Shown here in pieces: positions 8,971-19,200 of a stretch of 31,039 nt of DNA. Origin of the DNA: Sergeia podlipaevii (taxonomy: Eukaryota > Euglenozoa > Kinetoplastea > Trypanosomatida > Trypanosomatidae); the NCBI GenBank assembly GCA_030849805.1, contig JASANZ010001993.1, forward strand, positions 1 to 31,039. The letters are read 5' to 3'. Position numbers and translations under genes: made by a program. Below the pieces are notes generated by a model. It saw only the letters and a list, made by a program, of their open reading frames with translations. It was not told where the DNA came from and ran no database searches. How positions within the stretch are numbered: position 1 is the stretch's first letter; every line of letters starts with the position of its first letter.

Positions 8971-10602
8971 TCACGCCGCGGCAGCAATTTTGCTGATTTC
9001 AATAGGAGATGAAAAGGGTGTCTGAAGCTGCACTGTGGTAGATGGCTTTCTAGCCTTTTCCTCCTTGCTCCCAACTTCGTCCGCAATAACGACACTTGAG
9101 CCCTTCTTCTTTGCGACACTCGTCGTTGAAAAGCGCCTCTGGGGTTTCTTGCCTGCACTCTTGCTTTCCCCTGGCGTCTCCTTGGAGTTGCCCTCCTCTG
9201 CGACTGCAGAGAGGGCTCGAGCGGACCTCTTTCGTCCGTCACTCTTACTTTGCGTCCTAGAGGTCTTGGCAACCGAGGTGGCTGAGGACTGCTTCCTCGA
9301 CTTGGTACTTGGCTTTGCTGCGTCCATATTGACGTAGTAGCCAAGCTCCTCATCGTACTGCACACGACACCGCTGGCACACCGTCCGCGCGGTGGGGCCC
9401 TCAAACATGGAAGTCCCATTACGTCCGTGATGACAGTTCTTGATGAACTTCTGCTGCTGCACCTGACGCGCTTTCTGCATGCGCGCAGCCCGCTTGCGTG
9501 CCTTGACCGCCTTCGCCTCACGCTCTGCAGCCAGCGCGAGCTGTTCAGGACTGTTGATAAAGTTCTCATAGGCAATTCTCTCTACCTCTGCCGCCGCCTC
9601 CGTTGCCTGCTGCCGTATTGTGACCAAGACAGCTGCCTCTTCCTTCTCCACCTCAGCTCTACTAGAACGCTCATGCACAATGATAAAGGTCACAGCAGCG
9701 CGGAACTGATCCTCCTCCTCCTTCTGCCGCCTGCGCCACTCCACCACCTCCGCCTCGTGCTTCCTTTGTGCCTCAGCCTCCGCCAGCCACGCGCGACGCC
9801 CTTCCTCGCGCAAGCGTGCTTCCTTCTCCACGTGGGCTGCATGCAGCACACGCTGACGGTCCAACAAGCGCCTCTGCAGCCGCTGCAGTGCAAACGAGCT
9901 GCTTTCCTGGCCGCCCGTACGCAGCGTGCTTCGCTCCTCTGCTTGCCATGTGAACAGGGCTTCCAGCAGGTGCCGTGCGTCGTCCTCAATCTGTTCTCGG
10001 ACAATCGTCTCTTCTCTGTACAGATCCATCACCTCGGTGCGGTTCTTGATGATGCGGTAGTCCGACGCCGCGTGAGCTCGAAGCTCCTGTAGCTCCCTCG
10101 TGTGGAGGCGCTTGGTTGTGCTGGGTCCGACGTGTTTCGTGTCCAAATCAATAGTAGTGCTATACATCATAGTATGATGGCTTCTCTCTTTGCCATCTGA
10201 AAGACAGAGCTGTCCCAGCGCACACTCTTTCGTGAGCGCTTCTGGCAGCTGCAAATTTACACCAGTTGCTGATTTTGCTGCCGTTGGGGCCACAGCTGCA
10301 GGTGCCCTTGCGTGAGCATTGGTACACACTGGCTCATTGCTAACCATAACGGTAGAAGATGACTCTCTAACGGCAAAAACCATCGCTAACTTGCGAGCTG
10401 CAAACCCAGCGGTGGGAAGGCCTCCTGCACCTGCTGCACTTTTCCTACTGGAACACATCTGTTCATTCTCACTATTTCTGTTCTCCGCTAGTGCCGGGTG
10501 CGTGGCGACGCCTCGCTTGATCGCTGCATCAACGTCCTGTGGTGAAGCGGAATCAGTTTCTGCTGCATAGGTGCTACACAGCGCCCGTGTTGCGTGAAAC
10601 AT
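8971..10602 (-). CDS. Coiled-coil protein with a Cys/His cluster and basic tail (543 aa)
   Basis: Not recognised as a named protein. Residues 1-160 are low-complexity. Residues ~165-390 are a long, highly charged helix rich in Arg/Glu/Ala, almost certainly a coiled coil (for example EWRRRQKEEEDQF). It is interrupted by a hydrophobic segment, RAAVTFIIVHERSSRAE. Directly after it, C390-H-H, then C409-Q-R-C412 set in FEGPTARTVCQRCRVQYD, give four possible zinc ligands. The final 110 residues are Lys/Ser-rich and basic, with the phrase TSVAK seen twice. Cytoskeletal or flagellar coiled-coil proteins of trypanosomatids often look like this, but the location is inference. The ATG at 10602 is the first in frame; a later start is possible. 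Confidence 0.8.
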   Translation of the reverse strand: MFHATRALCSTYAAETDSASPQDVDAAIKRGVATHPALAENRNSENEQMCSSRKSAAGAGGLPTAGFAARKLAMVFAVRESSSTVMVSNEPVCTNAHARAPAAVAPTAAKSATGVNLQLPEALTKECALGQLCLSDGKERSHHTMMYSTTIDLDTKHVGPSTTKRLHTRELQELRAHAASDYRIIKNRTEVMDLYREETIVREQIEDDARHLLEALFTWQAEERSTLRTGGQESSSFALQRLQRRLLDRQRVLHAAHVEKEARLREEGRRAWLAEAEAQRKHEAEVVEWRRRQKEEEDQFRAAVTFIIVHERSSRAEVEKEEAAVLVTIRQQATEAAAEVERIAYENFINSPEQLALAAEREAKAVKARKRAARMQKARQVQQQKFIKNCHHGRNGTSMFEGPTARTVCQRCRVQYDEELGYYVNMDAAKPSTKSRKQSSATSVAKTSRTQSKSDGRKRSARALSAVAEEGNSKETPGESKSAGKKPQRRFSTTSVAKKKGSSVVIADEVGSKEEKARKPSTTVQLQTPFSSPIEISKIAAAA

Positions 10603-11162
10603 TGGCTCTGCTGACTAAATATTTTTTTAAGTGTAAATATATCACAACAGTATTCTATGTGGCCACACGTCCCTCAGTGAAGGTATATGTGTACGAGTAC
10701 AACCCTTTTACATGATTTGCACATTGTTCAAGAAGAAAGAAAAGCATGTTATCAAAAAGATGATATATATGTGGGTGTATGGTAACAACATTGCAAAAAA
10801 AAAAAAAAAGAAACTGATATAAGTGGCATGATATAAAGGTGCTCTTCACAAAATCTCCTCAAGTGAGAAAGAAGGAATTTGCACAAAGGTCGTCTTTTTT
10901 TTTTCTTTTTGGAGGGAAGCTACTTCCTCCTTTAAAATTTGATGCAAACAGTCAACAGCAAAAAAAAAAGAAAACAAAAAAAGCAGCAGCAGCAGCAGCA
11001 AACCTCTCTCAGATGCAATACGAATAGATAAGAATCTCAATAGTAATTCAGCAATATAATATGGAGTGTGAACTCATTCGCCAGCAGCGCCTACATACGC
11101 ATACACACAGTCGAATGATGTGCTCTTCTGTCCTTCTTTTTAAAAATAATATATATACCTCC
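10603..11162. other. Intergenic region, no gene supported
   Basis: AT-rich spacer with A-runs at about 10795-10808 and 10961-10981, followed by an (AGC)n tract at about 10982-11000. It should contain the acceptor of the gene at 10602 and the 3' UTR of the gene ending at 11163. I cannot place the acceptor with confidence. Confidence 0.6.
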
Positions 11163-12452
11163 TCACATCATAGTATCGAGAGGTGGGATACAAGTGCGAT
11201 CGCACTGAAACAACTCTAACAGATCCGCCAACTGTTCCAGCCTCTGCTTCTGATCTCCACTCAAAATGTAGTACCGCACCGCATCCTTCACGAATGCCCC
11301 AGAAGTGAGTAACGTGTGCGGGCTGTCCTTTATGTACTCCTGCATTGTTGCAGTGATACTCGACATGAGGTGCATAGGGTTCTCGCTGTTGGGGTCCGTG
11401 TAGGGCAAGCAGGTGACGTGCGACACCTGTGCCTGTGTGCGAACCTGCAGTAGCGCGTCATTGACTACCCCAGTGGCGGTGCCTGTTTTTTCAAGGGTAG
11501 CTCCCACCTGCTCTGCAATGGTGCGGAACTGCTCCGCAGCCTCAGTAAAAAGGCCCTTAAATACAAGAGCAAAGGCATCATTGAGGCCCTGCATGTATTG
11601 ATGCACTAACATGACCATATCTGAAGACGAGGACTCCTGCAGTTGTTGCTGCTTCACAAACGCTTCATCCGCGAGAAAGGTATTCCCACACTGGAGGCAC
11701 AGACAGGCAAACTGCTGAAGACGCAATGCGCGGCACACCTCCTCCTTCTCCTGCTCCTTCTCCTTACCCGCAGTTTCATTCTTCTCTTCCAGCTCCATCA
11801 GTTGTTGAAACAGTGTGATCGCAAGCGGATACTGCCCAGCTGTGAAGTGAACGTGCACCAACGCCCGCAATACACGCTGAGCACGCTTTGAGTATGTCTG
11901 GTGCAATGACTGTGCCTTTACTTCTCCAGCCAAGGCTTGCTCACACTCGAAAAGGAGCACGTGAAGTCTCCGCTGCGCCTCGGCGGGGGCACCCAAATAC
12001 ACCGGCAGCATCGCAGATACAAAGCGAAGAGAAAAGGGGGCAAAGGACTCAGTGGTGCCGGGGTAGTGGTATGCGTCCCCCTCAATGTCACCAAACGCAT
12101 CAAGAACCTCTTTTGCGGATACAGGTCGCTGCATGCGCAGATATGCGGTGGCTTGCACAAGAGCATAGGGCAGTCGAGCAGCACGGGCCGCCATATGCTG
12201 TGGTATAGCAGCGCCGGAACTGCTGCCGCTGACCTTATCAGAGGCGTTCGCCTTCGCGGCCACCTCGTCTTCCAATTTGTCCGCTAGCGACACCACTGAG
12301 GCCCAGTCACCATGAGCGGCATATATGCGCAAGCCATCGTCGTTCTGTGGAACATCTCCTAGTGGGTGCCGAGTGTACTGTGAGAAGGAGCTAAGCTGCT
12401 GGTCACCGCCCATAAATGCCCTGGCGGAGCGCTGTGCTTGTGCTGACGCCAT
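11163..12452 (-). CDS. TRAPPC12-like TPR protein, TRAPP complex subunit (429 aa)
   Basis: Probable homologue of TRAPPC12 (TTC-15), a TPR subunit of the TRAPP tethering complex in ER-Golgi traffic. The best evidence is the block at residues ~138-165, with APFSLRFVSAMLPVYLG followed by AEAQRRLHVLL, matching the family pattern PFxLRxxxAxLPxxxGxxxxAxxRLxxL. Helical TPR-like pairs follow (RVLRALVHVHFTAGQYPLAI), then a C-terminal segment with DSPHTLLTSGAFVKDAVRYY, resembling the family's closing TPR units. The N-terminal 40 residues are disordered. At 429 residues it is shorter than animal TRAPPC12, lacking that protein's long N-terminal extension. The frame continues upstream to 12470 only from a TTG. 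The ATG at 12452 has a 24-nt leader behind an excellent acceptor. The family call is by eye. Confidence 0.75.
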   Translation of the reverse strand: MASAQAQRSARAFMGGDQQLSSFSQYTRHPLGDVPQNDDGLRIYAAHGDWASVVSLADKLEDEVAAKANASDKVSGSSSGAAIPQHMAARAARLPYALVQATAYLRMQRPVSAKEVLDAFGDIEGDAYHYPGTTESFAPFSLRFVSAMLPVYLGAPAEAQRRLHVLLFECEQALAGEVKAQSLHQTYSKRAQRVLRALVHVHFTAGQYPLAITLFQQLMELEEKNETAGKEKEQEKEEVCRALRLQQFACLCLQCGNTFLADEAFVKQQQLQESSSSDMVMLVHQYMQGLNDAFALVFKGLFTEAAEQFRTIAEQVGATLEKTGTATGVVNDALLQVRTQAQVSHVTCLPYTDPNSENPMHLMSSITATMQEYIKDSPHTLLTSGAFVKDAVRYYILSGDQKQRLEQLADLLELFQCDRTCIPPLDTMM

Positions 12453-13081
12453 GTCGTCCTGTGGATTCAAATAGCACTAACAAAAAAAAGGAAAAAAAAA
12501 CAGAAGGAGCTGCGAAGCCTCTTCTCCTTGCTTTGACAAACCACAAGCTGAGAATGTTTGGATGCGTATGAATAAAGTGAATACATGCATATATTGAAAT
12601 GCAAGGAGGAGGAAAGAAGAAGAAGAAGAAAGGTACATGTTACTACAGAATTGATTAAAAGAAATCACTCACGTACGGCATAAAATATCCTTTTCGCAGC
12701 CCAAGTATGAAAGGAGAGAAGAAACAAAACTAAGCCGTAAACAGCACATCAATAGTTGCATCTCTTCATATTCTTTTTGTTGTTTCCTTCATAATAACGA
12801 TTGACTGAATATACCCAAGGATTGAAGAAAAATAGTATTTTGACAATAAAATTCTTTTCAAAGGGGAGTGGAAGAAACAAATCTGTCTGTTTATCTGCAA
12901 AGAAAGAAGGCGACTGCGCCAGCTCTTCACATGTCAAAAGTTGACACTATGAAATTGTATTTAAGCATCCTTCCTTTTACAAAAGGAAACAGTGAGAATA
13001 GTTAAAGTGGTTAGCTGCAAAAACCGTAAGCTAAAGAAAAGGGAAAAAAAATGCATGTAAGGAGCATACGTTGTGATGATC
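12453..13081. other. Intergenic region, no gene supported
   Basis: AT-rich spacer between the stop at 13082 and the start at 12452. Its left end holds a strong pyrimidine tract and AG on the minus strand. I see nothing else of gene-like character. Confidence 0.7.
12477..12509 (-). promoter_or_regulatory. Spliced-leader acceptor for the TRAPPC12-like gene
   Basis: In minus sense CTCCTTCTG, a T9 run, CC, a T8 run, then GTTAG, with the AG at 12477-12478. No other AG lies between the tract and that AG. It gives a 24-nt 5' UTR before the ATG at 12452 and excludes the upstream TTG as the translation start. Confidence 0.7.
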
Positions 13082-15205
13082 TCAGTGATGTGCCCGCCGT
13101 ACTTCCCTCCTAAGGTAGCGGCATACCTTGGAATATGGGGAGTGACGGCCACGAGCGATTTCAAGCAGGTCACACCCTGACCCATCCTTGTAAAAAGGCC
13201 ATTGAGAGTCTGCTTCTAGTAGGGCCTCCAGACAGTCAACGACATGCTTGCCGCGACGCCCTCCTAGTACCGCCCACACAGCGGGAATGCGGCCTTGGAA
13301 ATCACAGCAGTCGACTTGAGCACGTCGCTTCATCAGTGAGGAGACCAAGCAAGCATCACCTGGGCCGGCCTTGAGTTCTACTTGAGCCAGCGCAGACGAT
13401 GCGGTGGTGAAGGAAGAAGAAGGACTAGCAGTCCCCTCCTGCCCTCGCGCATCTTCCAGATCCCCCAGATCAAGCATTAGCAGCTCGCGCAACAGCTTAA
13501 CGTTGCCTCCTCTCGCGCAGTGATGCAACAAGGTGGCCCCATCCTTGTCCGGCATCCACACCACCTCATCACCAAAGGTGCGCACGAACCATGACACAAC
13601 GCGGCTGTGCCCGGCTTCCGCAGCCGCAAAAACTACCACATCGCATCTGCTGATGCCGAGAGCTGCTGCTCCACACGTGCGTGAATCCCACTGAGCTCCA
13701 TGTGGGGAGATAGACGTCGCAGAGGCACTCGGGAAACTGTACGCCGCGGGAGGAAACAGGCCATGACTCCAAAGAAACTCAAATGCACTCACGCAATCAT
13801 CATCGTGCAGGGCAGCTGCCAGGAGCGCGGCACAGAACTCGGGCAGCGGCATACCAGCAATCATTTCTGGGTAATGGGTAAAGACCCATTCCAGCGTGCG
13901 ACTCTGACCAACCACAATAGCAGTGCCAACGGCACTCATGCTGATCGTGTACGCGTCGCTCCTCCAGAGCATGGCACTATTGCCGTTGCGACTACCATCA
14001 GCAGCGCGGCGGCCCTCTCCGAGTTCTACAGCGACATCCTCATCACCGCTACAGCAGCCTCGTTGCTTCTTGAGCGACATGGACGTAGTAGTATCGTTCG
14101 TGACGACTGCCGTGGCAGAAGGGAGCTGGCGCTGACTCCGCAGCACACACTCTGCCCCGTAGCGCTCCGCAAGAACAGCGAGCACATCAGTGTTGCCCTC
14201 AGCCGCTGCCAAGTGGGAAAGATACTTTCCTGTGTGGTCGACACCCATGCAAGCAACCCAGTCAAAACATGGAAAAGAACGCTCACGTGGATGATAGTCT
14301 GCACATTTTCCCTGAGGCTGCTGCAACGATGACAACAATAATACTGAGGAAGAAGGGGTAGAAGCAGGGGTACGCGATGGAGAGGATGCCACGCCAAACC
14401 GCACATCCCCTACCAGCAGCCCAGCACTAGAAATTTTGGGAGAATCTGCGCGTACACGCATTGGGATGCCATCTGGCAGATCCTCCATCGCGAACCGGAG
14501 AAGCTCCACGCTACCCAATTCAGCAGCAAAGTGCGCGATGGAGTACTGCTGAAATGGCTCCAGGCAATGACTGTCCATCTTGAGACAAGAGTCCGGCATG
14601 TTAGCCAAAGAGTTTCCGTCTCGAACATTCTTGTAAAGAAGCGCGGGTGTAGTACTGGACCACATATCACCGCTGTCGCAATAGTCATCTCTGGTGCTGT
14701 CTCTGGCGTTGCTGCTGTTGCCACAATGAGTGGGCTTGAGAGCCACGGCATTCTCGCTCAAGTCGCTTAGTTTACTGTTCAGCAGCTGCACCTCCCGGAG
14801 TGACATGGCGGTGAAGAGCGTACGGGCACTCTTCTCATCGCGGACGGCATCGCGCCATCGGTCAAGCACCTCACTAAAGAATGCTCTTGGGAAGCGCTTC
14901 ATGATTCCCAGCGTAAATAGGAAGGGAGGAAGGTGTTGACTGTAGTCTGATTGGGAAGAAAAGAGCACTTCTTCAACACGCTGAAACCGGCTGCAGCTCG
15001 CAGTATGATCATTGCGGTCATCACCATCATGCGCAGTGGTCTCTGTTGAAGGTAGAGAAGCAGTGAGTGGTAGTGGTGCTTCGTCATGGGATAGCACGCT
15101 GCCTTTGTGAGCTAGCAAGGCACGAAAAAGCGCATCAACACTATTTTCAGTTGGTGGTGGTAGTGGTGGTGTAGTAGAGCAAAGCAAGAAACGAAGAGAT
15201 CGCAT
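13082..15205 (-). CDS. Ankyrin-repeat protein (707 aa)
   Basis: A large protein with scattered ankyrin repeats. Recognisable units (numbered from the ATG) are YSIAHFAAELGSVELLRFAM (~220-245), YLSHLAAAEGNTDVLAVLAE (~328-350), VVFAAAEAGHSRVVSWFVR (~523-545), the best one, DKDGATLLHHCARGGNVKLL (~553-580), and a decayed pair near 635-700. Long Ser/Thr-rich, probably disordered loops separate them. Ankyrin stacks bind partner proteins, so this is likely a scaffold; its partner is unknown. No membrane segment is seen. A hydrophobic N-terminus (MRSLRFLLCSTT) followed by Pro-rich sequence could be a weak targeting signal. The frame extends to 15220 only from a TTG, so I use the ATG at 15205. Confidence 0.8.
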   Translation of the reverse strand: MRSLRFLLCSTTPPLPPPTENSVDALFRALLAHKGSVLSHDEAPLPLTASLPSTETTAHDGDDRNDHTASCSRFQRVEEVLFSSQSDYSQHLPPFLFTLGIMKRFPRAFFSEVLDRWRDAVRDEKSARTLFTAMSLREVQLLNSKLSDLSENAVALKPTHCGNSSNARDSTRDDYCDSGDMWSSTTPALLYKNVRDGNSLANMPDSCLKMDSHCLEPFQQYSIAHFAAELGSVELLRFAMEDLPDGIPMRVRADSPKISSAGLLVGDVRFGVASSPSRTPASTPSSSVLLLSSLQQPQGKCADYHPRERSFPCFDWVACMGVDHTGKYLSHLAAAEGNTDVLAVLAERYGAECVLRSQRQLPSATAVVTNDTTTSMSLKKQRGCCSGDEDVAVELGEGRRAADGSRNGNSAMLWRSDAYTISMSAVGTAIVVGQSRTLEWVFTHYPEMIAGMPLPEFCAALLAAALHDDDCVSAFEFLWSHGLFPPAAYSFPSASATSISPHGAQWDSRTCGAAALGISRCDVVVFAAAEAGHSRVVSWFVRTFGDEVVWMPDKDGATLLHHCARGGNVKLLRELLMLDLGDLEDARGQEGTASPSSSFTTASSALAQVELKAGPGDACLVSSLMKRRAQVDCCDFQGRIPAVWAVLGGRRGKHVVDCLEALLEADSQWPFYKDGSGCDLLEIARGRHSPYSKVCRYLRREVRRAHH

Positions 15206-15365
15206 CGTCAACAACAACAAAAAAAAAACTGCTGCTTTTCTTCCTATTGTACAAATGAGTATGTGTTCTTGTTTTATTATGGTGTTGTTGCTTTTTCTGT
15301 CCTGATGCTTGCTGCTCTACACTTCTTTTTGCGTGCGTGTAGACATGAAAGAAGAAAATGTGATC

Positions 15366-15390
15366 CTTAAGAAAGAGAGAGAAAGAGAGT
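15366..15390 (-). promoter_or_regulatory. Candidate spliced-leader acceptor for the ankyrin gene
   Basis: In minus sense the tract CTCTCTTTCTCTCTCTTTC is followed by TTAAG, with the AG at 15366-15367. It gives a 160-nt 5' UTR to the ATG at 15205. It is the best pyrimidine tract upstream, since the sequence nearer the ATG lacks a tract followed by AG. Confidence 0.5.
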
Positions 15391-15419
15391 TCTTTTTGTC
15401 CGTAAGAAAATGGTGTATC

Positions 15420-15420
<1 letters not shown>

Positions 15421-15452
<32 letters not shown>
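15421..15452. repeat. (TTA)n trinucleotide microsatellite
   Basis: About ten uninterrupted TTA units in intergenic DNA, in the 5' flank of the ankyrin gene. Confidence 0.9.
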
Positions 15453-15453
<1 letters not shown>

Positions 15454-16235
15454 TAGCCATACAAAAGGAGATGAAACAGTAAGAAGAAAAAAAAGGCACC
15501 GGCGAGATAAAAGTGCAGATGAGCAACTGCGGGGAATATCATTGTGTTGCATTGCTGATTCCTTCAAAGGCAGGCAAGCAGGTGCCCAGTGCTTGCACTG
15601 AAGTGGATAGAAAATCATAACGTTTGAAGGGCAAAGGAATAGCAAAGGGATTCTTAATTTCACATTTTTCCATTTGCGGTCTTCTTTACTCTCTCTCTCT
15701 TTCTGACTAAATAATAATTATCATAAAGTTGTCAGCAATCATTCTGATAATATCAGATATATGGAGAGTGTGTGTATTGTACAATTATACAGATGGAGAT
15801 AAAGCCATCCCTTCTCACTCCACCCTTTCTCGGCTGTTTAGCCTCCAGCTGGCAAATGTGTGTTTCAGTAAGAAGAGAGCCAACACGGTTTCCTCTCCTC
15901 AACTGATAACTCTTGCGAAAATACCAAGAGGGAAAGAGAAAGAAGGAAAAGAGGAAGGAATGTGAGGAAGGGCAAAAGACTCTGAGTCTTTCAATTTCAT
16001 CAGAGAGTGTGTCGGTGTCAAGGAAAAAAAAAAAATCAGCAGGCAGAGGTCTGCAGGACAACTTAGCTACATTCAATTGCAGCGTGTGCAAGAGCTTATC
16101 TATTTCAAAGTTTCACCTTTCTTTATTTTCACAACAGGTTCCTTCTTCAGTTTTGGCGGCTCTTCGAGATAACTCCTCTCATACAGTGGGTATTTTGGCC
16201 TTGGGTAATCCTCCCCCACAAAGAATTGTATTTCA

Positions 16236-19200
16236 CTATTCTTGCGTGACCGATGACACTGTGAAGTCAGATTGGTCATACGCGCCTAAGCGCCTCAAGT
16301 TCTTCGTGTCGAGTACATTAGGCAGCTTATCCACTTCCATAGAAACGGTTGTGGAAGCCAAGAGCGGGTGTGTCAGTAGATCGTGAGAGCTTGGTCGTTG
16401 CTCTGGCATCAGGATAAAGCACTTTTGCACAAAGTCAACAAGGAGCGAATTTTGCGGAAGTCCCTCGAGGTACGGCAAGGTGGACTTCAGTTCGCCAAGC
16501 GCAGAAGCTTGATCCATAAAACGCGGTGGGCACGCAAGCAGCTCGCAGACGAGACAACCGATGGACCACACATCGCACGGGAGGGAGTGAGGTTCACCCT
16601 TGTACACCTCAGGCGCCATGTAGCGGAACGTGCCGCGCACCTCCTTTGTGGCATCACCCTGTCGAGCCGTACCAAAGTCGGTCAGTTTGATCGTCTCGCC
16701 CTTAAGAAGAATATTCTGCGGCTTCACATCTCGATGGACGATGCCGCGACCGTGCAGGTACGCAATAGCAGTCACCACCTGGCGTATGATGGAGACTAGG
16801 CCGAGATGTGGAGGCTTCGGACGACTGCCAATCATGATGTCTGTAAGCGAACCCTGGCAGAGCTCCATGAATAAGCTCACATTGTTGTCCTTTCTCTCAC
16901 AATGAAAGTAGTGCACAATGTTGGGGTGGTTCAGACTACACATAATCTTGATTTCATTCAGCAGCTGATTAATTGAGTTCTCGCGGTCTGCAGCAAAGTA
17001 AAACATCTTGACAGCCATCTTGCCGCCAGTGAGATCACTCGTCGCCTCATAAACGGCGCCATAGCTTCCGCGGCCAAGTAGCTTTCCCTTAGTCCATGGT
17101 GAATCCTGGCGCAGCGTGAGGATGCGCTCACGCTCCTCCTTGGCAGTCACAGCATTTTTTTCCATGGACACCTTCTTGCCCACCTCTACGATCATCTCCT
17201 GCACATCACGACCCACAATGGGCATCCGGATGACGTACTTGAAGTCATCGGAGAGCGACGTACCAGTATCCACGAGAGGGATAACAACGGCGCCGTGATC
17301 GCCAGAGAGCAATATGTCCCGTGATGAGCTGAGCCACTCGCTATCACAAATAACCACATCCACATCGCATGGATTTGCTGAGAGACGCTGTTCCAAGTCA
17401 CTGCGCTCCCGCACGCTCGCAAGAGACACAAACATAGTCTTAAGCAGAATAAGAGACAGGTTATGCTGATCGACCAAGTTGTTGATGGCTGTCACCACGT
17501 TGACAGTGCAGTTGATGATGGTGCGCGCCTGGGTGAGCAAGCGGCCTTGATCAGACACCGCCGTCTCGGCCTCCTCGCTGTCCTCCAAAATGGCTGAGAT
17601 CTGGCACGGAAATCGGAAAACAACACGTTCGTCAAGATAGCCAACACTGCCACAGGAGCCCTTGAGCAATCCCTGCAGGGCTGTATCAAGCTTCTCAGTA
17701 TCCCACGGACGGCACTTTCCACCAAGAACAACCGTAACCGCCAATGAGAACACGTTGCGCATCGGTGTCACCACATTAAGATTAATCGTCGTCCTCCCAC
17801 CGGCAGCAGCGGTAACAATGCCGATAATCTTCGGCACCAGAGGGCTCATGCACAGCGTGGGTGGGAACAGTGGGTCAACGTTAACTTCGTGCGAGCTGAT
17901 TGTGCTTCCAAGCGCACGACCCAGTAGCTGATCTACGTTGGTCCACTCCCAGTCAGTTGCCATCTCACGCGCCAGCTCTTCTACACGATTCGCCACACAA
18001 GAGGTCATAAAGTTCTGCATCGCCCTGGTAATGATCACGTCATCGTGAGTGAGGGTGCCACGATCAACGAGAGCCGTAAGCATCTCCGTGATGGTGCTAA
18101 TTTGATAGTTGTGTATGTACGAGCGATGCTCTCGTAGGTTATCCTTCGCATTGGCACAAATCAAGACGCAGCCGACCTGGTGGCCTCCGGGGTTCACAAT
18201 CGGCGCAACAACCGTGTACAGTGTCATTGGCGACATGGCCAGAGCACGCAGTTTGATCTTGATGAGGTCACTTCTGCGGGCACGCCGCAACACGTCGCAG
18301 ATGTTGCCGCCACCAGGAGACTGTACCAGTTCCGCAAGAGGCTTCCCTACGCATCCATCCTGCAAGAAGCCAGTCATCTGCTCCGCTGCATTGTTCCAGC
18401 GTATGATGAGGAAGTCCTTGTCGTAGGCAATCATAACCACCTGTGCGTCCAGTTGACGGCCGTCTATGTAACCAACGTCACCCCCATAAGGTACAGTATA
18501 GTACCCCTTGCGTGTCTCACGGCCGCGAGTGATAGTAGGACTATGAGACACTGCCGCAGCAGGAGGCGCGAGGGAGCGGAGAATGCCATGTCTGTGAGTA
18601 GTACTGATGATAGTGGCATCAGTGACGCTTACAGGATGCTGAGGAACCTCAAAGAGCGCGTTCGAGGTGCCGTAGATGATGTTCTCCTGAAAAATATTGT
18701 TGTAAAGACGGTGCAAAGCACGAGTTGCAATCACATGATAAGCGACCAACATCACCGATACGAGTAGTAGCATACCAGCCGCTACAGCGCCGATGGGAAC
18801 GCCAACCGACACCGGTGGCTTCAGGGAAGGAATTGTGACTAGTACGACAGCACACAAAAGGACGATAATACAGAAAAAAACTAGTGAGATGATAAAAAGC
18901 AAAGAATTGAAGGTGACTAGTTGGCGGCGGATGCGCATATTGAGGGGAAATTTGATGCGAGACGCACGCATGCGATCGGCGCAGTCCTCCGCGAGGCGTA
19001 GACACGGTCGCTTCCACGAAATAGCCTCTGGCCCAATGCCAAAAACATCCTCTAAAAACAAGCATGCTAACCTGTCCAGCAGCTTTGGCAGCTCCTCGTC
19101 CACCTTATCTTTCCCTGAGCGGTTGAGTACCTTGAAGGAGCTACTGGGCACCAACCTCAGCGTCTGCAGCTGCCGCTGAATCGTCAAAAAAAGGATGTTC

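Larger units (their letters stand above)
15206..16235. other. Intergenic region, no gene supported
   Basis: About 1 kb of AT-rich spacer containing a pure (TTA)n tract at about 15421-15452, a candidate acceptor near 15366 and A/G-rich stretches near 15925-16030. Open frames on both strands are low in complexity and unlike the flanking genes. Confidence 0.65.

Noticed and set aside
15206..15220. Upstream start of the ankyrin protein at 15220
   Set aside because: The codon there is TTG; the first ATG is at 15205. The same reasoning moved the starts at 12470 to 12452, 7003 to 6970 and 30328 to 30193.
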